From positions 1 through 47,782 of the forward strand of contig CAJXPD010000043.1 of assembly GCA_913057785.1 (NCBI GenBank): a stretch of 47,782 nt of DNA, read 5' to 3'. The DNA comes from an uncultured Lewinella sp. (GTDB lineage: Bacteria > Bacteroidota > Bacteroidia > Chitinophagales > Saprospiraceae). A program made the position numbers and the translations under genes. Positions 17,290 through 26,391 of the stretch are shown here, piece after piece (positions within the stretch are counted from its first letter, which is position 1; the number at the start of each line of letters is the position of its first letter). Below the pieces are notes generated by a model. It made no database searches and was not told the origin of the DNA. It was given only the letters and a program-made list of their open reading frames with translations.

Positions 17290-18447
17290 ATGAAACATCA
17301 AATAAATAGATTGCCGTTCCTTCTGATGGCTTTGGTAAGTTTACTGGTTTTTAACACTAGCTGCAAAAAAGATGATGCCTTGGTAGTAGACGTCAGTTTT
17401 ACAGCCGATAAAAGTACGGTAGCAAGTGGAGAAAAAGTGACCTTCAGCATTGGCCACGGCGCAGATTTATCCTCTATTTATACAGGGGATGCTGGACATG
17501 ACTTTTTGAAGAGTCGGATCAATCTTGTGGAATTACAATCCTACACGGAGGAACAATTGCGTTCTAATATTTTCGGGGAAAGAATCGAAAACCTGCAAGA
17601 ATTCTTGGTCTCTATTCCAACTCTGGATGCCATTCCTTCCGATTACTCCTTTGATGGCGATATGGCTCTCTACGACGGCAAGCTCGTTCCCTGGGATTTT
17701 TCTGATGTAACCAATTCACGCTATATACAGCTTACCCTAAACGGTAGCACGCCGCAAACCCTTAGTTTTCGCCCAAACAACGCGGTGATTCCTACGATGT
17801 TGGACTACAATAACAATAAACTCCGACAGCTGGGAGCACTGAGAAATGTAGCGAACAACACCTTTGCCCCCTTTGCCTCTTTCCCTAGTGGATTCAGTGC
17901 CTCCTCCTCCTCGAATGGCATCACTACGAAATTTGGTATTCAGGTCATTATTGATGGACAGGTATCAGCCGTCCGGTACTACACTGTACCGGTACGAGAA
18001 TTGCTCGACAATCTCAATTTCAATATCGATGGCTTGATCAATGATTTTCAGGCTTCCTTCCCTGATGTCGACATGACCAAGGGAATTGAGGAGATTCGCT
18101 GGATTTTCAATGCGGATGATCCAGAGGCAACAGATGATGATGGAACACTCTTAGCTTATGCCGGAAATGTTTACATTCAAGAAATGCGTATCGGTTCGGC
18201 TGACAATGTAGTGAAGGGTTTTGATCGAGGCGTAAGTATTCCATATGTGCACGAAGGCACTGCTCAAACGATAGAGCATACTTACAATGCCGCTGGCACC
18301 TACACCGTTACGCTAGTCTCTAGCTTCATTGGACGTAAGAAGTATTCAGATGACGGTTACAGAACCAATCGCCCAGACGAAATTTCGGCCGAAGAATATG
18401 ATATCAAAAGGACTTTCAAGGAGATTACCATCACCGTAACGGAATAG
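17290..18447 (+). CDS. PKD-like surface lipoprotein, SusE/F-position
   Basis: A 385-residue predicted lipoprotein (signal ending VFNTSC, C25) in the place where SusE/SusF-type glycan-binding proteins usually stand, 115 bases after SusD1. The N-terminal DVSFTADKSTVASGEKVTFS and the C-terminal YNAAGTYTVTLVSSF resemble the first and last strands of a PKD/immunoglobulin-like domain, with about 240 residues between them. This suggests a PKD domain interrupted by an inserted beta-rich domain (about 75-320). No catalytic motif was recognised. It is probably a surface glycan-binding accessory of the SusC1/SusD1 system. The specific family is not known to me. Confidence 0.75.
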   Translation: MKHQINRLPFLLMALVSLLVFNTSCKKDDALVVDVSFTADKSTVASGEKVTFSIGHGADLSSIYTGDAGHDFLKSRINLVELQSYTEEQLRSNIFGERIENLQEFLVSIPTLDAIPSDYSFDGDMALYDGKLVPWDFSDVTNSRYIQLTLNGSTPQTLSFRPNNAVIPTMLDYNNNKLRQLGALRNVANNTFAPFASFPSGFSASSSSNGITTKFGIQVIIDGQVSAVRYYTVPVRELLDNLNFNIDGLINDFQASFPDVDMTKGIEEIRWIFNADDPEATDDDGTLLAYAGNVYIQEMRIGSADNVVKGFDRGVSIPYVHEGTAQTIEHTYNAAGTYTVTLVSSFIGRKKYSDDGYRTNRPDEISAEEYDIKRTFKEITITVTE

Positions 18448-18515
18448 TTTCATAATTCTCATATAGCCTTACTCCTTCCTACAGCATGCTACTTAAGTGC
18501 TCCTAAAGTAGGATC

Positions 18516-18545
18516 CGAAAAGGGTATTTTTCGATACCCTTTTCG
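18516..18545. terminator. Bidirectional terminator hairpin
   Basis: CGAAAAGGGTA (18516-18526) and TACCCTTTTCG (18535-18545) are perfect 11-bp arms with an 8-base loop. The hairpin lies between the convergent ends of the PKD-like lipoprotein gene (18447) and the DUF5060 gene (18596). Its A-rich and T-rich arms and following TTTTT fit an intrinsic terminator working in both directions. A TCCTA-AAG-TAGGA palindrome (18501-18513) stands just upstream. Confidence 0.75.
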
Positions 18546-18595
18546 TAAGGTTTTTCAGCCCAATAGTCTGTTTGGCCGAACTGGGTTAGATTTAA

Positions 18596-20410
18596 CTACA
18601 ATTTCTGGATCCAGACCACCCAATCATCTTCAGTATCCCTCGGAGGCAAACCAACAACTAATTCCCCACTAGCTACTAGCTTTTCTTCCTTACCTTCAAA
18701 TTCTCCGGTCCGGGGATTGTACCAACGTAGCACATATTGACCCCTTAGCTTGGGTAATACTGTTTTGTTTTTGTTTCCCATCTTTTGATAGATAATATAG
18801 ACCGTCATTTCTTTTCCCAAGACAAAGTCATCATTAACGGTCAAATCATCCATGGGGTCCATTTCCCAAAAAGGAATAGCATTATCTCTGAAAAAGCCTA
18901 GTGCATGGCGGTTCTGGTCCCACATCTTATCTCTGCTGCGCCAATCCTGGCAAGTGAGATCGGAATGGGCGTGTTTGTAGCCGAAATACCATTCTATTCC
19001 CCAGGCCCCGGCCATGAAAGCTCCCCAAAGTGCATTCTGTCGAGCAAGGTCATGCTCGGGATCTTCAGCATCAGGCAACAAACTATGTTGGGCATCTCCG
19101 GGTTCATCAACGGCAATTGCCCAGGGCTTACCCATATCGGCGGAAAGTTTTCTCCACTTGAGTGTATGTGGATGTACTTGGTCAAAATTAGCGTGATGGG
19201 TTTGTAGAGAAATACCGGTGTACTTCGATTCGGGACCTAGAAGATCGTAGAACTGTTGCCCATTATGAATCACCACATGATGTTGATAAGGATCATGTTC
19301 GTGGAAGTATTGGGCCATGGCTAAGCGCTGGGTGGTAGTTTGCCAGGGGGTGGGATGATTTTTCACCCATTTCCCATTTTCTTCCCCAATGTTCCAATTA
19401 AGGGAGAGGTGATGGCCAAAGCGCGCCACCAACTCGCGGTAGTATAGTCTTCGTTGTATACCCAGTTCTCCTCCATCCAGTAAACCCTGATTTTCCATTT
19501 CGGAAGTCTTGAAATGCAGAAACATTCCCAACTTATCGGCATGCTCAAAGAGTATCTCCCACTGGTCCAGCTTACTACAATCGAAACGTTCGTAATTGTC
19601 GTAGCTAACATAAGGAAAGACATTTTGATCATCGCCAGCGATATTAAGGGTTAAAAAGGAGAAAGCATTCATACCTTTGGACGCCAAGTAGTTAATTGCC
19701 CCAATGAGCCCCTTACCTTTTCCTCCCTGCCAACTGGGATCGCCTTCCTTCCAGTCTCCCACGTGTGCTTCCCAATTTTTTATAAATTTATCTTTATGTC
19801 CATCGGTTTTGAAGTTGCCATCAAAATCAACATAGGACAAGAGATTCTCGGGGGCATCTGCTCCAGCTTTGAGGAAGTATTCGCCAGTCTCCGCAAATTG
19901 TAAATAATGTTTGCCGATGTAGTTCAGTCGCCCTTTGGCCCGATTATCCCGTCCTAGCTTATCCGTAGACGCAATAGTGAATGACCCGGTCAGTCCGTCT
20001 AGTCGACTAAAAGCACTTCCTGCCAGCGGGCTTGGAGAAACGGCCACATTATTGCCTCTACGAAGGGACACTTCAAAGGTCCATTCCCCAACCTCATCTG
20101 GTGCAAAGTGGACGCGCCATTTATTCCCCTTAATAGCAGAGGTATTGGCTGCGTTTCCATCCGCTGTAAAATAGCCTGGCACCACATAAGTTTTTTTGCC
20201 ATTGCGGAATGTAACATTCAATCGATAATGTAAGAAGGGATTAAATCGATGATCCTCGCTCGTCTCTGGGCCTTCGAAAGTGAGTGTTACTTTGTGCCAT
20301 TTCTTGAGCTCCCCACTGATGTCATAGGTGGTTTCCTGTCCAACTGAGTTCAAGGTGAAGCTGGCCATAGCAATGAGGAAGAGAAGTTGTTTCTTTGTTC
20401 TGTTTTGCAT
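18596..20410 (-). CDS. DUF5060-containing putative glycoside hydrolase
   Basis: A 604-residue predicted secreted protein (signal to about residue 26, SVGQ). The N-terminal beta-sandwich (about 30-150, with ELKKWHKVTLTFEGPETSED and APDEVGEWTFEV) matches the DUF5060 domain. The middle looks like a TIM barrel with candidate catalytic acids in LNWNIGEENGKW (E343/E344) and AIAVDEPGDA (E436). The C-terminal part (about 510-604, ending LPPRDTEDDWVVWIQ) resembles the collagen-binding-like beta-sandwich often found with such barrels. The ATG at 20410 is preferred because a nine-residue upstream extension lacks signal character. It is the last gene of the 27636-18596 operon. Activity is unknown. Confidence 0.8.
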   Translation of the reverse strand: MQNRTKKQLLFLIAMASFTLNSVGQETTYDISGELKKWHKVTLTFEGPETSEDHRFNPFLHYRLNVTFRNGKKTYVVPGYFTADGNAANTSAIKGNKWRVHFAPDEVGEWTFEVSLRRGNNVAVSPSPLAGSAFSRLDGLTGSFTIASTDKLGRDNRAKGRLNYIGKHYLQFAETGEYFLKAGADAPENLLSYVDFDGNFKTDGHKDKFIKNWEAHVGDWKEGDPSWQGGKGKGLIGAINYLASKGMNAFSFLTLNIAGDDQNVFPYVSYDNYERFDCSKLDQWEILFEHADKLGMFLHFKTSEMENQGLLDGGELGIQRRLYYRELVARFGHHLSLNWNIGEENGKWVKNHPTPWQTTTQRLAMAQYFHEHDPYQHHVVIHNGQQFYDLLGPESKYTGISLQTHHANFDQVHPHTLKWRKLSADMGKPWAIAVDEPGDAQHSLLPDAEDPEHDLARQNALWGAFMAGAWGIEWYFGYKHAHSDLTCQDWRSRDKMWDQNRHALGFFRDNAIPFWEMDPMDDLTVNDDFVLGKEMTVYIIYQKMGNKNKTVLPKLRGQYVLRWYNPRTGEFEGKEEKLVASGELVVGLPPRDTEDDWVVWIQKL

Positions 20411-20565
20411 GATCACAATGATTGGTGTAATAGTCAAAATAATGAGCGGACAGTCCGAGTTGGAAATGCACTAATGGAGTCGCCAAGTTCAGCATCATCT
20501 TTTCATAGGGACTTTGCCCGCTTGGCAGGCCTTGGCTAAAACGATTAGGAGAATAAACGGTCTTT

Positions 20566-21558
20566 TCATTTTGCGCAATTCCACTGATTAAGTTCAGTGT
20601 TTTCATCGTACTCGACACCACAAATCTTGATGTTGGCTTGCACTTCAGCATTCCAATCATGTTGAAAGCGTGCCACCCGGATATTGGCTCTGTTAATTGA
20701 TATTTGGAAATCACCATGCCCTTCTCGGAAGCTCAACAAGCTAGCATGGGGATTATCGATTGTTATGCCATCAATCAGGATCTTCTTTTGGTACTTTCCC
20801 CTCCTGGCTGAAATAATCGGTCTTCCAGCACCATAGCGACCTTCTGTTCCGCTTATCTTTATATTCTTAAAAATCCCAACAGCTCCGTTTCCATAGTTTC
20901 CCCATCCCAATTGAATAGGGACCGCATTCGGAATCATTTCAATATGGGTGTCCTCCACAGTAATTGATCCGTACACTTTAATGGCATCATCTCCTGAAGC
21001 GATGTAGCAGTTGGAGACCTTTCCACCACCCCAGGTCACAATACCATCACTGTTGTTTTGTTGTCCACCCCGTCGATCATATAGATTACAATTCGAAATT
21101 TCGAAGAAACCACTACCATCACGGCTGGTAAAATGAAATCCCTTGGGGTTGAGAGAAGTGAGGTTTTGCAGTCTAACCCTACCCTTAGTCACTCGAACCG
21201 CCGAAAGCTTATCTCCCCCACCGTTTCTCTTCGCATATTTTGGTTCATCGGTACCAAAAAGGATGGAGTTGTCCCTATCCTGCCCTTCTATGACCAGATC
21301 ACTGCTACAATCGAATCGTCCTATCAGGGTTACATTTTCAGCAATAATTACCTGCTTAACCGTGTGTGGGATTCGCCAGCTATTTTGGGTAGATTGTATA
21401 GTCCCACTTTTCAGAAAAGTTATCGTCTGTCTATGAGGATCCCATTCCACCCCCTCTTTGGCTGAATACATATCCAGCAAGGCTGCTACAGACTGGCTTG
21501 AAGCTACTGAACAGAACAGCATGAAAATCAGAACTGTAAGATTGTTGAATTGTCCCAT
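20566..21558 (-). CDS. Parallel beta-helix protein, GH49/GH28-like
   Basis: A 330-residue predicted secreted protein (signal to about residue 22, VASSQS) with the repetitive short strands of a right-handed beta-helix. Three aspartates stand in typical clan GH-N positions: D171 in NNSDGIV and D190-D191 in SGDDAIKVYGS. Their spacing (19 and 20) equals that of the catalytic aspartates I recall for GH49 dextranase (376, 395, 396), whereas GH28 polygalacturonases have 21 and 22. It is much shorter than GH49 enzymes and lacks their N-terminal sandwich. In this operon it is the best candidate for cutting the glycan backbone. The ATG at 21558 fits the signal peptide better than the upstream ATG at 21597. 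Confidence 0.75.
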   Translation of the reverse strand: MGQFNNLTVLIFMLFCSVASSQSVAALLDMYSAKEGVEWDPHRQTITFLKSGTIQSTQNSWRIPHTVKQVIIAENVTLIGRFDCSSDLVIEGQDRDNSILFGTDEPKYAKRNGGGDKLSAVRVTKGRVRLQNLTSLNPKGFHFTSRDGSGFFEISNCNLYDRRGGQQNNSDGIVTWGGGKVSNCYIASGDDAIKVYGSITVEDTHIEMIPNAVPIQLGWGNYGNGAVGIFKNIKISGTEGRYGAGRPIISARRGKYQKKILIDGITIDNPHASLLSFREGHGDFQISINRANIRVARFQHDWNAEVQANIKICGVEYDENTELNQWNCAK

Positions 21559-21650
21559 AATCTCATATTTGGCGCTGAACAATGACCGCTTGATCAAATC
21601 GCAGTTTTAGCTTTTGTGCTGGCGCTAGCCATCGGTGTAAGTTATTACTT

Positions 21651-23201
21651 CTATTTCCTTTCCCAAGGCATCCATTTCAGCCCATTGGGACGATAAATCC
21701 TAATGGTTTGGCCGGTACTTTCAGCCCTTTTGATCTTACCCTGAAATGAAACCTCATCATCCCCAGGGTTCCAGTACCAAGGATGGGGTTCGTGTATTTC
21801 ATTCATAACCTTTGTTAGTGATTGCGTCACGGCAGGATACAGATCTGCCAAGTTGACCTGTAAGGCTTGATCTTCGGCAGGGAGGAAGAGCTGGAGATCT
21901 TGGGTAGGATGCCCTCGAAAGGCAAACCAAGGGCCTTGTCGTATGGCTTGTTCATTTCGCTTGTAGAAATACAAAACTCTATGCATGGGTATCGCATTAT
22001 GATCTCCTTGCATGAGGCCAAGGAGACTATAGCCATCAATCTTTAAGGTCTTAGGGTAAGCTACCAGCTCGGCGAAAGTAGGGAATAGATCGAGCAGCCA
22101 CACGGGCTGACTGACAAGCTTGGGTTGCCGTTGTCGAGGCATCTTAATGGTAAAAGGAACGCGCATCCCTCCTTCCCAAACACTAAATTTACCCCCATAG
22201 AACGGCCCTTTATTCCTAATGTGTTGATCATCCGGCCAAAGGCGCTTACCATGGGTATTCTTGGCCGGATTGTGCATGGCATAACCGTTGTCTGAGGCAA
22301 AAACGATCATGGTGTTATCGTATAAACCCTCCATTTTTAATTTATCAATCAATTTACCCACGCTAATATCCAGTCGTTGCACCATAGCCCCCCATTCCCT
22401 GGAGAGCAGGTCCATATCGGTCTTATCCGTCATTTGCCGTAGGCTGTCCACAATGGGAGGGCCATGTGGCAAGTTGGCGGTATAATAGAGGAAGAACGGC
22501 TGGTGCTTATTCCGATCGATAAAGGTCAAGGCTTTATCATCGAGCAGATCTGGTGCATAAGTCGCTTGGGTCAAATCAGCTCGGTGTAGCTTACCGTGAG
22601 CATCATAAGAGGCTTCAGATTGCGCTTTGACCTTTGGCTGTCGCTCCTTATCATACAGGGATTGGATATTGTGCCGATTATTCTCCGGAAACGGAATCGT
22701 TTTTCCATTTTCATACAAAACGCTTGGAAAGTAAGAGTGCGCCTCATAATGCGTTAAATAACCATAGTGATAATCGAACCCCTGATTGGTAGGCCGGCCT
22801 TCAGTATCGTGGTAACCCAATCCCCATTTCCCCACCACACCAGTTCGATACCCTACCTCCTGTAACATTTCAGCGAAGGTAAATGCGGAATCGGGTAAGG
22901 GTTCGAATCCCCTGGCGCTTCTGTTCAGGCGAATCGGAGCGTGGCCAACATGCAAGCTGGTTAGCATGGTGCCGCGAGAAGGGGCACATTCGGGAGCACC
23001 AGCATAAGCTTGCGTGAAGCGGGTGGAATGTCGAATCAATGCGTCAAGATGGGGGGTCTGAAATTCTCGTTGCCCGTAGATACTGAGATCCCGAAAGCTT
23101 AGATCATCAGAAAAGATGAAAACGATATTTGGCAGCTGTGTTTGACAGTTTGCCGCAACAAACAAATAAGACAACAAATAAGAGAGGACAATTCGTTTCA
23201 T
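21651..23201 (-). CDS. S1-family sulfatase
   Basis: Predicted secreted sulfatase of 516 residues with signal peptide 1-19 (VAANCQ; the cysteine could instead be a lipidation site, but the context is not a good lipobox). Formylglycine motif C72-A-P-S-R76 and metal pair D32-D33 in FSDDLSFRDL are intact. FASDNGYAMHNPAKNTHGKR supplies the second metal/active-site segment. It lies 51 bases downstream of the GH27 gene and 92 bases before the beta-helix gene, all in one direction, which suggests joint expression. The C-terminal half ends with an uncommon IRIYRPNGLKWMPWE tail. The subfamily was not determined. Confidence 0.92.
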   Translation of the reverse strand: MKRIVLSYLLSYLFVAANCQTQLPNIVFIFSDDLSFRDLSIYGQREFQTPHLDALIRHSTRFTQAYAGAPECAPSRGTMLTSLHVGHAPIRLNRSARGFEPLPDSAFTFAEMLQEVGYRTGVVGKWGLGYHDTEGRPTNQGFDYHYGYLTHYEAHSYFPSVLYENGKTIPFPENNRHNIQSLYDKERQPKVKAQSEASYDAHGKLHRADLTQATYAPDLLDDKALTFIDRNKHQPFFLYYTANLPHGPPIVDSLRQMTDKTDMDLLSREWGAMVQRLDISVGKLIDKLKMEGLYDNTMIVFASDNGYAMHNPAKNTHGKRLWPDDQHIRNKGPFYGGKFSVWEGGMRVPFTIKMPRQRQPKLVSQPVWLLDLFPTFAELVAYPKTLKIDGYSLLGLMQGDHNAIPMHRVLYFYKRNEQAIRQGPWFAFRGHPTQDLQLFLPAEDQALQVNLADLYPAVTQSLTKVMNEIHEPHPWYWNPGDDEVSFQGKIKRAESTGQTIRIYRPNGLKWMPWERK

Positions 23202-23252
23202 AATTGACTAGTTAAACAGTTTGATACCATTGGAGGCGATGGTAATTGATGA

Positions 23253-24566
23253 CTACTCATGAATTGGGGACAATCGAAACAGGCCGGCGCCATGAGGGGG
23301 TAATTCAAATTGAAAGCTTTCTTCATACTTTCCCATTTCCTCCCGTTTCCATAGATCTCGCACCTGGACTGGACTGTCCAAAGCGCATTGCGCAAAATCC
23401 AATCCGATCGTCTTTCTTTCCTGATCCGCTAGATTGAACAAGGCCAAATATTTGGCTGATCCACTATCATCATCTGCTATCCAAATACATTGTTCCTCAT
23501 CGCGGTACCACTCTCGATTATTCCGGCTTTGCTGATTCACCGCAATAACCTCCGGATTGGTAATCAGCTGGATGGAGAAAGGATCACTCCCCGGGAAGTG
23601 TCCTCCAAACATCAATGGGGAGCGAAAAATGCACCAAAGGGTCATTAGGGTATATTGCTCATTTCTAGTAAAATTGGTTTGGCGTGTAGTCCCAATCTCT
23701 CCCCTGATTCCAATCTGACCGAGTGGCAACATATCTGCATCTGGCCAATGGCCAGTGCAGATCCGACTAGCCCAGCGTGCACAACGAGGAAATTGCCGTT
23801 TTAGAGCTTCCCAATCATCCCAGAAATCACAACTAATGCGCCACATATGGGCATGACGTCGGAGATGATTAGTGTCTCCGATATAGGCTGCCCCAGGTGA
23901 GAGACTCAAAACAATATCTCTATCACATTTAAACACGGCCTGACTGAGGGCTTCTACTTCATCCACTCGATAGGGAGACATCATGCCATCCCCATCCCAA
24001 AAGCCCAAATCATCTGCCTTAATGAAGTCTACATGCCATGAAGCGTATAGTTCTAGTAGTGAATCGTAATAGGCCTGCCCTCCTTCCACCGTGGTATTCA
24101 CTCCATACATACTGTTAAACCAGAGGCACGTATCCTCCGCATTGGCTATCTCGGCAGCAGTGGCCATGCTGTTCTTAATTGGAGTGTTTTCTTCAACAGC
24201 TATCCAGGGAATCCCACGCATAATATGGATGCCAAATTTTAGTCCAAGGCTGTGGACATAATCAGCAAGTGGTCGAAAGCCTTTTCCTCCAGCAGCGGAG
24301 GGAAAACGCTCCTCAATTGGCATCAATCTCCCATAAGGATCGATCCGCATCGGGATTTTGGGTTCTTTATAGTTATGACGGGTAGCCTCCGGAGCATACC
24401 ATCCCAGATCGACCACGATGTACTCCCAACCGTAGGCCTTCAGATGCTTCGCCATAAATACCGCATTCTCTCGCACCTCCTCTTCTCTTACATCCACCCC
24501 AAAACAATCCCAACTATTCCAGCCCATCGGCGGATGTGCTGCTAAATTTGAATTAATTACATACAT
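23253..24566 (-). CDS. GH27-family glycosidase without signal peptide
   Basis: A 437-residue GH27 enzyme, paralogous to the lipoprotein at 5733. It starts directly with the catalytic domain (NLAAHPPMGWNSWDCFG) and has no signal peptide, so it is probably cytoplasmic. The nucleophile is D185 in DFIKADD, the acid/base D247 in WRISCDFWDDW, and GHWPDADMLPLG is conserved. Both copies share HGRLLP/YGRLMP and FPSAxxGKGF segments not typical of all GH27 members, marking a distinct branch. The ATG at 24566 follows an in-frame GTG. It directly follows the sodium/sugar symporter gene, which fits hydrolysis of imported small oligosaccharides. D-galactose or L-arabinopyranose is the likely product, by family. 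Confidence 0.9.
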   Translation of the reverse strand: MYVINSNLAAHPPMGWNSWDCFGVDVREEEVRENAVFMAKHLKAYGWEYIVVDLGWYAPEATRHNYKEPKIPMRIDPYGRLMPIEERFPSAAGGKGFRPLADYVHSLGLKFGIHIMRGIPWIAVEENTPIKNSMATAAEIANAEDTCLWFNSMYGVNTTVEGGQAYYDSLLELYASWHVDFIKADDLGFWDGDGMMSPYRVDEVEALSQAVFKCDRDIVLSLSPGAAYIGDTNHLRRHAHMWRISCDFWDDWEALKRQFPRCARWASRICTGHWPDADMLPLGQIGIRGEIGTTRQTNFTRNEQYTLMTLWCIFRSPLMFGGHFPGSDPFSIQLITNPEVIAVNQQSRNNREWYRDEEQCIWIADDDSGSAKYLALFNLADQERKTIGLDFAQCALDSPVQVRDLWKREEMGKYEESFQFELPPHGAGLFRLSPIHE

Positions 24567-24618
24567 CACATTTTGTATTTCATTCCATGCCCATGGAATA
24601 GTTTTATAGATTGATCCC

Positions 24619-26370
24619 CTACGAATAACCTACTGAAAACCAGAAAATAATGATCACTAGTAACAGTATGCTAAGCGACCACCAAAAGAAGATGCTATTG
24701 TACCATCGACCGCCCAGCCCTTCCCACAAGGTTCCTTTCTTAATACTGAATGTCAGATCTTCACTCAGTGGATCCGGTGGAGCAGGTGATATCAAGGCAG
24801 ATAGGGTGCAAATGATCATGGCAAAACACCAGGTAATCAAAGCTTGATTGGCAAAAGGCTTGATCAGGCCCGCTAGATCCGAATTGGATGCTGCTAAGGG
24901 GCCGAATTCTAAGAACTTCAAAAAGCCCGCCATCAAGAAAGCGGCTATCACCGTGGTCACCGCATCCAGTCCATTGACGCGTTTCCACAATACACCTAGC
25001 AGAAAAACGGCCGAGAAAGGCGGAGCAATAAAGGTGTACAGAGCCTGAATCAGGATAAATAGGTTGACTTGGGTGACCGTAGCCAGGATAATCGCGAATA
25101 ATATCGAGATGATCAAGATGATGAGGCCGATACGCCTTCCATATCGAATATAGTGTTGCGGGGTTCGATCCTGTTGAAAGTATTCTTGATAGATATCTAC
25201 CGTGAGCATGGTAGATGTAGAGTTTAATACTGCACTGACGGTAGATTGTATAGCACCGAATAAGGCCGCTAACAATATTCCTTTCATCACTGTAGGGACC
25301 AAGGTATTGATCATAACGATATAGGTCTTATTGGCCTCATCGCTCATGAATTGCCAGTCATTAGAAGCCAGGAAGTCAGGCCGCATTGCAAAGTAAATTA
25401 GCCCTGGAAACACCACGATGATGGGTAACAAGAGCTTGTAGAAACTGGCTAGTACCATCCCTGCTCGCGCATGATACATATCTTTAGCTGCAAATATCTT
25501 CTGGACCATCGTCTGATTGATCACCGTATACCAAAGACCAATATAGAAGAAGCTAAAGACCCAATGGGTCCAAGGATTGGAATAGTGATTGAGCGGCTGA
25601 ATGACGGATAAACGATCATATTTACTGCCTTTTTCCGCTCCCTTCAGAATATTCGGTACCTGCTCTTCGATCCAGACTTGAGACCAGGCAAGCTGTCCAA
25701 GGTTCGTATCGATCATCTGTCGAAACCCTACCAACAATCCATTGCCTCCACCTAGATGTAATAATCCTAAGTAGGTCACACTTAGTCCGCCAATGATCAT
25801 GATCAGGATCGTCAGTACATCCATAAAGGCGGCCGATTTCAATCCACCCCAGATTACCCAGCCCCCGGTGGTGGTCCCTATCAACACACAAGCCAAGATC
25901 GCATTCATACCAAAGAATTCTGTCAAAATCAGACTCCCCCCATAGATCACAGGCCCCATAAAAGCAAACACATTGGCCAAGATGGATACCATGGCGAAAA
26001 TCAACCGCATGTGCCTATTAAAGCGTTTTTCCAAAAACTCCGGGGCCGTAAGAACTTTGGAAGTCAAGAGATAAGGAATAAACAGCCAGATCAGAAAGGT
26101 AAACGCAATCACTGTACTCCATTCTCCTGTGGCCACGCAAATGCCATAAATCACTGCTGCCCCAATTAAACCAATAAAGTGTTCCGTACTAATGTTAGCG
26201 GCGATGTAAGAACTACCCACCACATACCAGGGCAAGGATTTCCCTGCAAGGAAATAGTCGGCTGCATCTTCTTTTTTTCCTCGACCGTACCAGAAGCCAA
26301 TGAAGCTCAGGACAATAAAATAGCCGAAGAAGGCCAAATAATCCAGAAGATGTAAATCAAAGTTGGTCAT
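24619..26370 (-). CDS. Sodium/sugar symporter, SSS/SGLT family
   Basis: A 583-residue inner-membrane protein with about 14 hydrophobic helices. The N-terminal DYFLAGKSLPWYVVGSSYIAANISTEHFIGL (residues 38-68) closely resembles the sodium/galactose symporter vSGLT, where the sugar-contacting pair is EQ; here it is E63-H64. E83 in the GEWSTV segment and the sodium-site-like STVSAVLNSTSTM segment are kept. It should bring monosaccharides or small oligosaccharides into the cytoplasm. It lies 52 bases before the signal-less GH27, consistent with import followed by intracellular cleavage. The substrate is inferred to be galactose-like or arabinose-like. Confidence 0.92.
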   Translation of the reverse strand: MTNFDLHLLDYLAFFGYFIVLSFIGFWYGRGKKEDAADYFLAGKSLPWYVVGSSYIAANISTEHFIGLIGAAVIYGICVATGEWSTVIAFTFLIWLFIPYLLTSKVLTAPEFLEKRFNRHMRLIFAMVSILANVFAFMGPVIYGGSLILTEFFGMNAILACVLIGTTTGGWVIWGGLKSAAFMDVLTILIMIIGGLSVTYLGLLHLGGGNGLLVGFRQMIDTNLGQLAWSQVWIEEQVPNILKGAEKGSKYDRLSVIQPLNHYSNPWTHWVFSFFYIGLWYTVINQTMVQKIFAAKDMYHARAGMVLASFYKLLLPIIVVFPGLIYFAMRPDFLASNDWQFMSDEANKTYIVMINTLVPTVMKGILLAALFGAIQSTVSAVLNSTSTMLTVDIYQEYFQQDRTPQHYIRYGRRIGLIILIISILFAIILATVTQVNLFILIQALYTFIAPPFSAVFLLGVLWKRVNGLDAVTTVIAAFLMAGFLKFLEFGPLAASNSDLAGLIKPFANQALITWCFAMIICTLSALISPAPPDPLSEDLTFSIKKGTLWEGLGGRWYNSIFFWWSLSILLLVIIIFWFSVGYS

Positions 26371-26391
26371 GGTCCGTTTTGGTGAGCAAGT

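Noticed and set aside
20322..20717. 131-codon minus-strand frame between the DUF5060 and beta-helix genes
   Set aside because: It overlaps the 3' end of the beta-helix gene and the 5' end of the DUF5060 gene in another frame; both real genes have clear signals and domains.
20566..21558. Classic GH28 polygalacturonase assignment
   Set aside because: The spacing of the aspartates and the missing NTD/GDDC/RIK set fit GH49-like proteins better, and no other pectin genes are present.
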